Shown here: positions 47,101 through 60,700 of the stretch, piece by piece | Layout of the letters: each line of letters opens with the position of its first letter | Numbering within the stretch: the first letter of the stretch is position 1 | Assembly (NCBI GenBank): GCA_039707465.1 | Contig: CM077643.1 | Span: 243,744,167-243,808,166 of the forward strand | Length of the DNA: 64,000 bases | Direction of reading: 5' to 3' | Source: Rhabdophis nuchalis | Lineage: Eukaryota; Chordata; Lepidosauria; Squamata; Natricidae | Notes under the pieces: model-generated | Databases searched by the model: none | The model's input: the letters and a program-made list of their open reading frames with translations, nothing else | What the model was told of the DNA's origin: nothing | Program-made: the position numbers and the translations under genes

Positions 47101-50100
47101 CTGAACTGCCGACCTTCTGATCAACAAGTTCAGCATCTTAGCCACTGAGCCACCGCATCCCTATAGTGTCAAAACCTATGATTAAAAGTTGGCTTATATT
47201 AGAAACGACTAGGGTATGTGCTAAACTAGGATCCTCAGTTCAGACAAAAGAAGAGGCTATGGTTTAACAAAAGCAACAATAAAGAGTTTCCCCTCTTGAA
47301 TGAGCAAGTGTGAGCAAGGGGCTAGTTGTGGTTTTTGCTTATGTGTTCAGCCATAGTTTGGCCTACACCTAAAGGGAACATCTGCATTTTAACTGAATAA
47401 AGGACATAATCCATGCTGAACAAAACATGTACATAATCCTGAATCATGACTAGAAATATATCCTATAAAGTAACATTTTCCAGTGATAACTATTTTCCAC
47501 AAAAGATTTATTCTCCCCAAATTGAACATCCAAAAATAAGATAACCAAAAGCACAGAAGAAAAAAGAGAAAGTTACAAAAGGTACAAATTAAAAAAGAAA
47601 AAAAAAGCTTTTCACAATAGGAAACCCTCAGGTTTATAGAATCCTCTATTTCCATTCTTTTTGCATGCCCCAAATAGGGATAGCCCTTGGTTTTCCAAAC
47701 ATTGACAAAACATTTGGTATTGAAAAGGTCCCCTTTTCCAAAACATGAACGCAACTTGGTCCACTTAAAATCATAAAGTATAAATGATTACAGTTATATT
47801 AGTTCTGAAGAAAATTACTTGCCTCCGAAATATTTTTATCCATCTCTTTTCTTCTTTCTTCTAGTTTCCTCTCAATGCCAACAATTCCGGCAGCTCTTAT
47901 TCTTCCACCCTGAATAACATATGATAAACTATGATGGAAAAGTAATGCAAGGAAAGATGCAACAAACACTGATAGCTGCATTTAGAAGCAGTATTACACC
48001 GTGACTTGCTTTTGTATCCAACAAAAAGCTGCTTTGAAGAAGCCAGGAAAAAAACATACAGTATTTTGCTGACAGGTAAGAAAATAATATTAACAGTTTC
48101 CTAGTTTGTTTTGCCTTCTTTATCTTGTATCTGTGAACTAGGTAGGGCGCAAAAAGATAGGAAAAGAAAAATGCTCACATCAGTAATATTAAGAGAAAAT
48201 AAACCAACAAATCAAGTTTGCTACATGGTGATTTGTTATTTATAAATAAATAATTAAATCAATACAATTGTTTTTGCTCTAGAAGGGTGTCAAACTCACA
48301 TCATCACAGCGGTGTCATGTGATATATCGGGACTTTTTTCTCCTTCGCTAAACCAGGTGTGGGCATGGCCAGCGCCTGATGCATTCGACCCGTGGGCTGC
48401 GAGTTCGACAGCCCTGTTCTAGGGCAAAACATTTCCACATTCTGAGCTGAGTTGGGCTGAGAGAGAGGGACTGTCCCAAAGTCACGTAACTAGCTTCCAT
48501 GGCCGGGGGGGGGGGGGCGGGGGCGGGGGGGGGGGAGAGACGGACGGACGGACTTGAACTCATGGTCTCCTGCTTTCTAGCCTGATGTCTTAACTACTAG
48601 ACTATACTGACTCTTTGAGCAATATATGAACGCATTGAATGTGCACAGGGCATGGATTTGTCACCTCCCATTCATTATCCAATGCAGATTAGATGTCTTC
48701 CCTTTAATGTCAAAAGGGGTTAATTGCATGTGTATATTGCAGTTTATGTGTATAAACTGCATAAACTATATTCAGAAAATCACTCTTAAGAAAAAGCACA
48801 AATTGCTGTGTTCAGAGATAAAGGTAAATTCTTGGTAGTTAAAAAGGGAAGCCATATTTTCCTGTTTCCTGATGGCTGTGCTAGAGAAAGATAGAGATGA
48901 ACTGATGTGGTTAAGGCTCATGTAGGTACATATGAAACTTTGATTTAACAGAACACCTGGGAAAAATGGATGTCCACCATTCCTGATTATTTGTTAAATT
49001 TATTTATTTATTTATTTATTTTTCATATTTATAACCCGCTCCCATCTCACAACAAGGGACTCGGGGCGGCGAACATAGAATTAAATCAATAAATACAAAA
49101 TACAATACATAGATATTAGATGCCTGTGTTGTAACCGTTTTTAAAACCCTCGTTTATAATTGGCGATGCTGGGGTTACGCAAGGCCGGCTAGTTGGAAGA
49201 AGTGAGTCTTAAGACATTTGCGGAAGAGGCGGAGGTCAGAAATGGTGCGGATTTCAGGGGGCAGGTCGTTCCAAAGGGCCGGCCCTGCCACAGAGAAGGC
49301 CCTCCCCCTGGGCGCCGACAGTCGACATTGCCCGACCGACGGCACCCTGAGGAGGCCCTCTCTGTGGGAGCGTGTCGGTCCCAGGGATGTATGCGGCAGG
49401 AGACGGTCTTGCAGATAGCTAGGTCCTGAGCCATGGAGCGTTTTGAAGATGGTCGTTAGGACTTTGAAGCGCACCCGAAAGACCACAGGAAGCCAGTGGA
49501 GCTCGCGTAGGACAGGTGTTATATGGGAGTGTTTAGGCGCTCCCGTAATTATCCGTGCGGCCGCGTTCTGAACTAACTGTAGTCTTCGGGTGCACTTCAA
49601 GGGAAGCCCCATGTAGAGAGCATTGCAATAGTCAAGTCGAGATGTGACGAGTGCTTGAGTGACTGTGCGTAAGGCTCCCCGATCCAGTAAGGGACGCAAT
49701 TGGCGCATCAGGCGTACTTGATGGAATGCCCCCCTGGCCACGGCTGCCACCTGGTCTTCCATAGTCAGTCGGGAGTCCAGGAAGACACCTAGATTGCGTG
49801 CCTTCTCAACAGGGGCTGGTGTTTCGCCCCCAATGGCCAGAGTTGGAATAATCTGGCTGAAACGGGGTGCCGGAAGCCACAGCCACTCAGTCTTGGACGG
49901 GTTGAGCCTGAGTTTGTTACTACCCATCCAGATCCGTACAGCCTCCAAGCACCGGGACATAACCTCGACGGCATCATTGGGGTGGTCCGGGGTGGATATG
50001 TACAGCTGGGTATCATCAGCGTACAGATGATATCCCACCCCGAAACCACGGATGATCTCACCCAGCGGCTTCATATATATGTTGAACAGCAGGGGCGAGA

Positions 50101-53100
50101 GGACCGACCCCTGAGGGACCCCACATAAGAGGGATCTAGAAGTCGACCTCTTCCCCCCCGTCAACACATATTGTGACCGACCAGAGAGGTAGGACGAGAA
50201 CCACCGTAAAACGGTGCCTCTCAGCCCCAACCCCCCCAGTCGGCGTAATAGGATACCATGGTCGATGGTATCAAAAGCCGCTGAAAGGTCTAATAGGACC
50301 AGGATAGAGGAAAATCCTCTATCTCGTGCCCTCCAGAGATCATCGACCAATGCGACCAATGCCGTCTCGGTACTGTGCCCGGGTCGGAAGCCGGACTGGC
50401 GCGAATCTAGATAGTCAACTTCATCCAAATGTCGTGGAAACTGTTGGGCCACCACACTCTCAACAACCTTCACTAGAAAGTGGAGGTTGGAGACGGGACG
50501 ATAGTTTTCTAATAATGCCGGATCCAGGGACGGCTTCTTGAGGAGGGGCCTCACCACCGCCTCTTTCAAGACGGTAGGTAAGGATCCCTCACTCAGAGAT
50601 GCGTTGACAATGCCCTGAAGCCAGCCTCGTGTCGTCTCCCAGGATTCCAGTACAAGCCAGGAGGGACACGGATCCAGTAAACATGTGGTTGCCCTGAGTC
50701 TCTTTGACAGCTTGTCCATATCTTTGATAGTAACAAAGTCAAACTCCTCCCACAATGGTGTCTCAAGAGCTGCTTTGGCACTCTCGACAGGGCTATTGAC
50801 AATGGAGGGTAACTCGCTTCGAATCCGAGTGATTTTCTCCTGCAGATAAATCCCAAATTCCTCTGCTCGACCCTGTAAAGAGGCTTCCCGCGGCCTCTGT
50901 TGGAGGAGGGAGCGGGTTACCTTAAACAGGGCGGTTTTCTGCGGATGCAATAAGTGTGGCACAATATTCACGTTTGGCCAGCCTTATTGCCACTAAATAA
51001 GTCCTAATGTGGTCTCTTATTAGTGTTCGGTCGGATTCAGAGCGAGATGATCTCCATCTGCTCTCTAGGCGTCTCTTGTGGCGTTTCATCCCCCTGAGCT
51101 CCTTGGTGAACCAAGGGGCCCAGGTGGTTCGTCGCCGCAAGAAAGGCCGCAAGGGCGCGACTCGGTCCAAGGCCCCGGCGGCCGCACTTAACCATGCAGT
51201 CACTAGGTCCTCAGCCGAGTCGCGGAGCAAGTCCGCAGGAATTGGCCCAAGCTCCTTCTGGAACCTTAACGGGTCCATCAGGAGCCTGGGGCGGAACCAT
51301 ATAGGAATGTTTGGTTCCGCCTCCTCACAGTGAGGTGTGGCGGTCGGAAAGTCGAGCCGAAGGAGAGCGTGATCTGTCCATGACAGGGGTGTGATGACTA
51401 AATCCCCTACTCCCAGATCACTACTCCAATGGTTATTAGTGTAATCCATTATGCAATTTTAAATGATAGAAATACAGTGGAGATTTGTCTGTTACATTCA
51501 AAGCCTGCTAAACCAAGTTTCATTGTAATCATAATTCACTATCTAAATAAAGTCAGGGTATCATTTTCTAAAATCTTTTCCATCATATCAAATTATGTTG
51601 GCATTCTAAATTATTATATTTTCCTAATAAAAGTTATCAACTACGCAATGTGTACCTCTTTATGAAATAAAGATCCAATTATATATTTTATATTATTTTG
51701 AAAGAGGTGCACTTGCAATTATATTTTATTAATCCAATATAGTTGCTTGACAACACTTCAAATCCTACACTCCCAGGCAGTCTCTTCCTCTTTGATGTTT
51801 TCTCTATCATCATGTGTTTAATATCACTCTTACTTAGAAATTAGATATCCAAACATTAGAAACTGCATACATACCTGTGAAGCCTTGTCAACATCTATGG
51901 TTTGAGAAGCTGGCATGTTCTCCCATCTGCGCTGAGACATTTCTTCTGTAAGCCTCCTGAAGAACTATGTGGCAATAATTTTCAAAAATGAACAATTGCA
52001 AAAAACAGCTTTACTCAGAACAGCTTATATGATACCTCTAACATCAACATTTGCCTATCAAACATCAACATTTGCCTATCAAACACCAAACATCAACATT
52101 TGCCTATCCCAGGACTTTGGAAAAGATAGGTGAATAAAAATGTCAAATCCAGTCTGAACAATCTAGCTTATTGTGTGATGAACGATTATAATAATCTTGG
52201 AATTCTGTATAATAAATTCCCTGTTCTCTCCTTAAAAGAGTCTTTTAACTACACTAAAAATTCTTCCTGTTATTTTTATAAAACAGTCATTTAGAAAGCA
52301 TACCTACCTCAATCTGACCATGTTCCTTGAAAGAAAGCTTGATATATGAGTATTTACTAGTCTGAAATGGACCAGGATCCTTATTGGGACTTACTGGATG
52401 AAGATGTACAACTATTTTGGCACTAAAGATACAAAACAAACAAACAAAACAAAAAAGGGAAAGGGAGAAAATGTATTTTTTGTTATTAAGGAATAAATTC
52501 CTAAAATTAAAAAGCATTTTTTAAAAATTTCATTCAGATTATCTTTCATTTAAAACAAATCAAACCAATAAATGGGGGATAGAAAGCTTCCATAAGCTTT
52601 AAATCATTTTGCATTTTAACCATCAGTTAAACATTCTACACTTTGAATATATTTACTGGAACATATACATAATTCTTGGTCAAAATAAGACACAAACGAA
52701 CCTCTGAAATTATGCCAATTATCAGATGGCAGCAAGTATAAAGTTATTGTAAAATAGTTATAAGGTTGATAGGAGACAAATATTTAATTTACATCCTGTC
52801 TTGAGTTCAAAGGTCAAGGTGGCATATTCTTCTCACTTTTCCCTACAATATCCCCCTGTTCAGTGTGGGAGAAATGACTGAATAGCTATTAGCATTGGAA
52901 GATACAGCAATGGCCAATAAATCTTTAATGCCCTTCGAAGATTTTTGTTGATGTTATTTTACCTTTTTCCTATCCCCGCTGCTTGCTCTTCAATGAAGAT
53001 AATTTGGGAAAGAGGAATAGCCATACAGCATTCCTGCAATAAGACACAAAGGTAAAGCGAAGATGTATTTGGTAGAACCACAGTATTTCTTCTAACAAAC

Positions 53101-54629
53101 TGTAAATAGCTAACCCTGTTCCCACAACAGGGTCTGTCATCAAATATACTTTCAATTACATGGTACCATTATGCAAAAATATTAATCAATAGCACAAATC
53201 TAACATCCGGTAAAATCAATTATTATTTCCTTGGCACTTTTAAAGAAGACTTATAAGAGCCCATTTGTCATCCCAGAGAACACCTGCAAACTCTTATCTT
53301 CCTATTTCCTTCTGTGTTGCCTGAGAAAGCAACACACTGGGAAAAACATATTCCAGCAGATTCTTCCTCTTTTCATCTGTTCATCTGATGCCTTGTGATA
53401 TTCAGTAGCAATACTGACATATTTTACAGGCAGTCCTCAACATACAACAGTTTAATTAATGACCGTTCAAAGTTACAACAGCACTGAAAAAGTGAGTTAT
53501 GATGGCTTTTCACACTTACAATTGTTGCAACATCCCTGTGGTCAGGTGATCAAAATTGAGGCACTTGGCAACTGACTCATATTTATGGTTGCAGTGTCCC
53601 AGTGTCATACGATTACTTTTTGAGACTTTCTGACAAGCAAAGTCAATGGGGAAGCCAGATTCACTTAACAACCATATTACTAAGTTAACAACTACAGTGA
53701 TTCACTTAACAATTGGGGCAAGAAAGGATGTAAAATGGGGCAAAATTCACTTAACAAATGTTTCACTTAGCAACAGAAATTTTGTGCTCAATTCTGGTCA
53801 TAAATCAAGGAGAATCTGTACTTATAGACATCCTGAAATGTTCTTCACAGATTAAAGGGTGATCTTAAAAGCACAGTGAAGAAAGATTAGTAAATACATA
53901 ATCTATTAATTTAGTTAAAAGACCCTTTAATAAATAAATTATAAGAGAATATGAACTTATTGTTGCTACTACATGCTGCAATGCAGAGTAAGACCCAGTG
54001 AATCCATTGGGTTTACAACTAAGTAGTCCTGAATAATATGAACTGCAATTATATGGCAAAAAACTGGGATATGATAAGATCACCAATTTCAGAGTTTTCA
54101 TGTTCAATTAAACTTTTCAATACTTTTCAAAACATTTTTTTTCTGATTTCCATTTATCTATTTGTTGAAGGTGACAATAGGCAGCAATACATTTATAAAT
54201 GTAATCACTATCCAATATCAGGAAAGAAGGATAGAAGCTTAAATAATAGGGGAGCACTTGCTGACTGGTCTAGAGCAGGGGTCCCCAAAACTTTTTGCAC
54301 CAGGGACCGGTTTCATTTTAAAAAAATTATGCGGACCGGCTGGCCTAGAGGAGGGGGGACGACAGGCAGTGCATGCGCACGCAGGGGGGGGAGTCGGCTC
54401 ACGTGGCCCTCTAGGGCAGTGGTGGGCATACTTATTAGTCAATAGAGCCAAATATCAACTGTACCACTACTGAAATTTCTTTTGAGAGCCAAAAGGTGTG
54501 GTCTGTTTTGTGGGAGTGGCTCAGTTGTCATGTGACCCGATGGGCGTGGCCAACTTGGAAAATGTGGTGAAACTCACTTAACGGTCTTGCTTAGCAACCA
54601 AAATTTTGGGCTCAATTGTGGTCATAAGT

Positions 54630-54701
<72 letters not shown>

Positions 54702-57700
54702 TCCTTCCTTCCTTCCTTCTTTCTTTCTTTCTTTCTGCCGTTTCTGACTGGTCTTTGGTCTTCTGAAGATGGTAAAAATGGATTTATGGGCACTCTTTAT
54801 ATATAAAGGCAGCCCATGACTCTTTGGGATGCTGGTTTGAATCCAGGAAATGACTCAGAGGATATGATTCCTTTGAAATGACCACTGGGAGAAAAATAGA
54901 TCTTTAACCTGGTTAACCAAACAGGTAGCTTGAGGTGGAAGGAAATGGGAAAATAGATTTCTTCCTTTTCTTTCCTTTCTTTTCCTTTCCTTTCCTTCCT
55001 TCCATTGCCTCCCTCCCCCTTCCTCCCTTCTTTCCTTCCCTCCCTCCTACCCTTCATCCCTTTCTTTTTCTTTCTCTTTCTTTCCTTCCTTTCTTCTTTC
55101 ACCCCTCCCTTCCTCCTCCCTCCCCCTTCTTTCCTTCACTCCCTCCCTCCCACCCTCCATTCATCTTTCTTTTTCTATTTTTCTTTCTTTCTGTTTTTTT
55201 GTCTCTCTCTCTCTCTCTCTCTTTCCTCCCTCCACCCATCTCTGTCACTCTGTGTGTGTGTGTGTGTGTTTGTCTGATTCCCTCTCTCTATTTCTGTCTC
55301 TCTAAGTCTGTCTCTCTGTGTTTCTGTCATTCTCTCCCTCCCTCCCCTCCCCCCTGGGAAGCAGCAGAGGGGCTGGCATGTCGGCTGGAGAGGTTATCCT
55401 GCAGCGAGCAAACAGGCGGGCGGGCGGAGGACCCGAGCTGCGGCTACCTTAAGCGCCGCCGAAGCCGTCCGGGCGCCACACGGGGCTGGAAGGGAGGTGG
55501 GCGGGCGGCACCTGGATGGCTTCGGCGGCGCTTAAGGTAGCCGCAGCTCAGGTCCTCCGCCCGCCCACCTGTTCGCTCGCTGTGGGATAACCTCCCCAGC
55601 TGACATGCCAGCCCCTCCGGGTAGCCCCAGAAAGTGCACCGCAGTGGCCATTGGAAGGAGCTGGTGGAGGCGCGCTCGGCCATCCTCTGCCTGGGGGCCA
55701 TCCTCTGCCTGCTCCCTCCTCCTCCTTTCCAGCCCTGTGGCCCGGTTCCTATAAAACCGTGGACCGGGGGTTGGGGACCCCTGGTCTAGAGCATAGGAAA
55801 GAATAATCAAGATTATGAACAAATCCTGAAAACGATCCAGTCATATATCAGGATGATCCTTAATGTATGTTGCCTTATTAAGCCCAATTTGTTTTGTAGT
55901 AATTCTCACGTATAGATATAAGGAGCTATAATCGTAAAAGATAACAGTATACTTATACCTGGTTGGAGTTAGAAACTTTCTAATAATGGGAAAATCTCTT
56001 TTGGACATTCAAAAAGCAAACCCTTTACCAGATTTCTTTGGAAGGTAGTGTTACTATTAATTGATGACTTTAATAATAAAAAGCAACAGGTTGTTTTTAA
56101 AAAGTAACTCTTACTAATTGATCACATGGCTTTTTGGACACAGCTATTTCAACAGCTTAGACAAAGATCTTAGAATATAAGTTATAAAGTTTACAGTATT
56201 TTATTAATTATTAATATATTTTGAAATGTTCATTGAATTCTCAATAACAAGGCTGAGCAGGTCAAATAACTAAATAAATTATTAGGCATATGCATATTTT
56301 TGTACTCAAATACAGTTTACAACTGCATGCAGGCACTCAGAAGAAAGTTTGAAATGATTTGCTTCCCAGTCAACATAGGGAATGGAATCCAAAATTACTC
56401 ATGCAGATTCTATTCACTCCGCACATTTTAAAAATTATTTGTTAGATAAATGTCCTCCCTTTCATTCACGAGCTCAAGGTGGGGAGCATGGTGGCTCACG
56501 AGGTCAGGACGCTGGGGTGATGATGAGTAAGCCCATGTTCGAGACCTGATTGCTGCTGCATGGCCCATGCGAGCTCCCATCATTCACTCCTGCCCAACTA
56601 GCAGTTCAAAATCAAACAATTACAATAGGTCCCACTTTGGTGGGCACATTAACAGAGATATGAAAAGGAGTTCCCCAATCAGGTGTTTCCAGGCAACAGT
56701 CATGTCACCGGCCAATCTTTTCAACCAACATGAATACAAATGCGAAGAGCTCAAGGTGGCATATAGAGGGCTCCCTCTTCCCATGTTTTCTCACAGCAGC
56801 AACCCTTTGTGGTAAGAGAGATTGACTGGCTCAAACACAGTCTGTGAGCTTCTGGAGCTGAGGATGGTCTCCCAACAGTAGTTCAATCACCATACCAACT
56901 CTTTATTATTTTACCATTTTGTCCCTGAAATCCCTCCAACACATCATCTACTGTGGTGGGTTGAGAGACCCTCCAGAGACAATAGTGGGAATGCACAGGA
57001 ACTGTAAGAAAGGAATTACTCCCCTTCATTCCATAAACAGGAACCAATTCACAGAAATAAATGACATGTCACAGAAGTTATACAATAATATGGCTTCCCC
57101 AAATTTTGCATGGAATTCCTGAGCTAATAATCCTTAGCAATATTGATCTATACAATCTTCTTGGGGATAAGCAAATATGGCCTTTTGGAGGCTTTTGTAT
57201 TCTTTAGTTCTTGAACTATGAAGGACCAAGCCCTAACTCTCCTCTCAATACCAGGCAATGGAAGCAGAATCTCCCAATAGAATCTGATATAAACCAATAG
57301 TAAAAACTATTGGTCTTTGGGGGAATGACAGGTCCTAGACTGGTCTTTCTTTGCTAGAAATGTTTTTGGTTTTCTGGTCCTAATCCCTCAGACAAGAGCT
57401 TGTATGTAGGATATCCCACAGCTGTTTGGAGAACTCGTTGAATGGTCCAAATAAATCACATTCACTAAATTTTGAGCTTTCTCTGCTTGCCATAAAACCT
57501 TTTTTTAAATTTAACAAAATGAAGAATATGAAGCTGAACATAAAGACATACAATCATCAATCAAACTTTATCATATGTTACAGGAAAGTTAAATATGCTA
57601 GAATAAATCTACTTACAAGATTTTTCTGATCTCTCCAGATCAGTCTGTGTGTACTAAGGAGCAACACTCCAGTTTCAAACTTCAACTAGAGAAAAAAAAA

Positions 57701-60700
57701 GTAGATTTTAAGATATTAAGAAACTTTGCTTCCTTCAATATGCTATTTTTTGTAGAATCACACATTTTTTTTATATTTTTTTTTATTTACATTTATATCC
57801 CGCCCTTCTCCGCAGAGGACCCAGGGCGGCGCACAGGAAATTTAAAAAACATACAAAATACAAAATAAATACACAATTTAAAATATAAATTAAACCATCT
57901 TATCCTATGCTAAAAACCCAATATTAAAATACCCAATTTAAAACTATCTAAAAGTCCCCATGGGAGGTTAGGCTAGGCCGGCTTGTTGGAATAAGTATGT
58001 CTTTAGACATTGGCGGAAGAGGCGGAGGTCGGTGATGGTGATGGTACGTAATTCGGGGGGTAGGTCGTTCCAAAGGGCTGGGCCCGCCACAGAGAAGGCT
58101 CTTCCCCTGGGTGTCGCCAGTCGGCATTGTTCGGCCGACGGCACCCTGAGGAGGCCCTCTCTGTGGGAGCGTATCAGTCTAAGGGATGTATGAGGCAAGA
58201 GGCGGTCTCGCAAATAACATGTTGTATTAGGAAAATATTTTGTGAACATATTGTGTTTGATTAATAAAAAATTCAAAATTAGACTGTAATTTAAAGATGT
58301 GCATCCATTTTCATAGGAAAAACAATAGTGAAAGGTGACAAATTGAAAAAAAAATCAAAAGAAAATGTCATGCAAAAAATTCAAGATGTAAAGAGCTAAT
58401 AACAAATGATAGCTAAGCCTGTGTGTTTTGTAGCAGACTTATGCAAGAGAAATATTTGCTTGTCACCAAAACTAAGTCATTTTAATTAACGTTGTGTGTC
58501 TTCCTTAAGGTATTTTCTTAACTACTTCTATCTACCTATCTATGGGATTCCCTTAGTAAAAATATACGCGTTCACACATTACACTAGCCTGTCTTATGAT
58601 TCCTTTATTTTTTAATTTGGTTAGCATGAACCCAATCACTCTGCCTTATTAATGTATCATATATGATCCCAACGGTAGAGTTTTTAAATTGAATGGCCCA
58701 GTAGGTTCATTCAAACCCAATGTTTAATTTTCCTTTCTTCCAGGAACTTGAAAAAGACTTGAAAAATGTAAGTGGCTAGAATGAAAGTCCATGACAACTG
58801 TATTCCAATGAAACTCCATGAACTAAGCCAAGCATTGCTAAAGTGACAGTTTAATCTGAGAATACATGAATCTCTTCTAAGGATGCCCATCACCAAGGCA
58901 CTGCAAGACATGTACAGAAAAGAACTCTACAAACAATAAATTTTTTACTTGCTTTTTAAGACATGGTCACCGTTGACAGTAAGGAAAATAATTAAGCAGC
59001 AGATTTGAAGACACTGCTACTGGATTGATTCACATATTGCGATAAGCAATATTCTGTTTCATTATGATTTATTAATAAACCACAAGTTTGTGTTCATAGA
59101 CCGTTGATTGCAAAATATAGTAGTTGGGTTCACAGAAGATAAAGTGAAGGAGGGAATATTTTGTTTAAACAGAGTATGCTTTAATGCTTTATCATGTATC
59201 ATCCAAGAACAAAGCTCTTGTGACGTCCCGACTCGACTACTGTAATGCTCTCTACATGGGGCTTCCCTTGAGGTGCACTCGCATTAGTCCAAAATGCAGC
59301 CGCGCGGGTGATTATGGGAGCCACTAGATGCTCCCACATAACACCGATCCTGCGCGAGCTGCACTGGCTTCCTGTGGCCTTTCGGGTGCGCTTCAAGGTT
59401 TTGACGACCATCTTTAAAGCGCTTCATGGCTCGGGGCCTAGTTATATGCGAGACCGCCTTCTGCCCCATACATCTCTTCGGCCGATCCGCTCCCACAGAG
59501 AGGGTCTTCTCAGGGTGCCATCGGCCGGACAATGCCGACTGGCGACGCCCAGGGGAAGAGCCTTCTCTGTGGTGGGCCCAGCCCTTTGGAACGACCTACC
59601 CCCTGAATTACGCACCATAACCGACCTCCGCCTCTTCCGCCAATGTCTAAAGACACATCTTTTCCAACAAGCCGGCCTAGCCTAACCTCCCACGGGGACT
59701 TTTTAGAAAGTTTTAAATTGGGTATTTTAAAATTTGGTTTTAGCATAGGATTAGGATAGTTTAATATATTTTAAATTATGTATTTATTTTTTGTATCTTT
59801 GTATGTTTTTAAATTCCTGTGCGCCGCCCTGGGTCCTCTGTGGAGAAGGGCGGGATATAAATATAAATAAATTCAAATTCAAATTCAAATATATCTCTTG
59901 TTTCAAAACTATTAACTCTACCCATGAAAAATTGGTAGGTAAGCTGAGTATTGAAAGTTTCTCAACCAAGCCTTTTATCTTTAAGGGTTTGGATTTTTTT
60001 CTCCTTTTTGCTAGTAAACGGTGAAGGAATCTATGGAAAACACATGAGAAATTACAATTACAGACTCCACTACAGATTACAGACAGGAATCTTAACTAGG
60101 CTGCAGAAAGAACAATTGCAACCAGCCTGCCTTCCAGAGAGGAACTGTATGTTGGATGGGTGAGAAAGAGGGCTGAGAAGAGATTTACAGACTGTTCACA
60201 ACCTGAACTGTTTCAAATCCTCCTCTTGGGAGGCACTATAGGGCATTGCATGCCCAAACAACTAGACACAGGCCAGTTTCTTCTTTTGTGCTTTCACACT
60301 GATGAACTCCTAATTTTCAGTGTTGTCTAATGCATATTTACTCATGTAGTATGGCTGCAATATTATTTATCCTTCATCTTCTTTACTACCCCGTCTTATT
60401 GGGATTATGATTATGATTCTATTTTTTTGTATGTACACTCTGAGCTTCTACACTAGAGAGAAACTCCTTCTATGTCTAATTGCATCTGGCCAAATAAAGT
60501 AATCAGTTCAGTTCAAACAGGAAACAATAGCAACTGCCCTGTAAAATAGATTTGGAGACATTTACATTCCCCGTTTTAAATACTGTAATTTTATTATATT
60601 TTCATTGTATTTGTACACCGTTTTAGATGTCTATGGCCAAGAGATGGACTATAATACTTAAACAACTTCATATATGATCACAACACAGCAGCACAAAAGA

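Larger units (their letters stand above)
54276..55783. mobile_element. Large hAT-type element, copy 2 (1508 bp), with a GC-rich hairpin core
   Basis: Termini CAGGGGTCCCCAAAACTTTT and GGGTTGGGGACCCCTG; GTCTAGAG at 54268-54275 and 55784-55791 is a perfect 8-bp duplication. From the left: GTGACCCGATGGGCGTGGCC module, CTTT repeat (54628-54735), a unique stretch, pyrimidine-rich tract (54955-55345), then the GC-rich core with an inverted repeat (55367-55617). No transposase frame. In VPS36 intron 2. Confidence 0.92.

Noticed and set aside
47040..47164. Functional tRNA gene
   Set aside because: A and B boxes belong to a Sauria SINE; no acceptor-stem pairing, and a SINE body follows.
54935..55540. 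201-codon plus-strand frame
   Set aside because: Serine/proline/leucine-rich translation of the pyrimidine tract in hAT copy 2.
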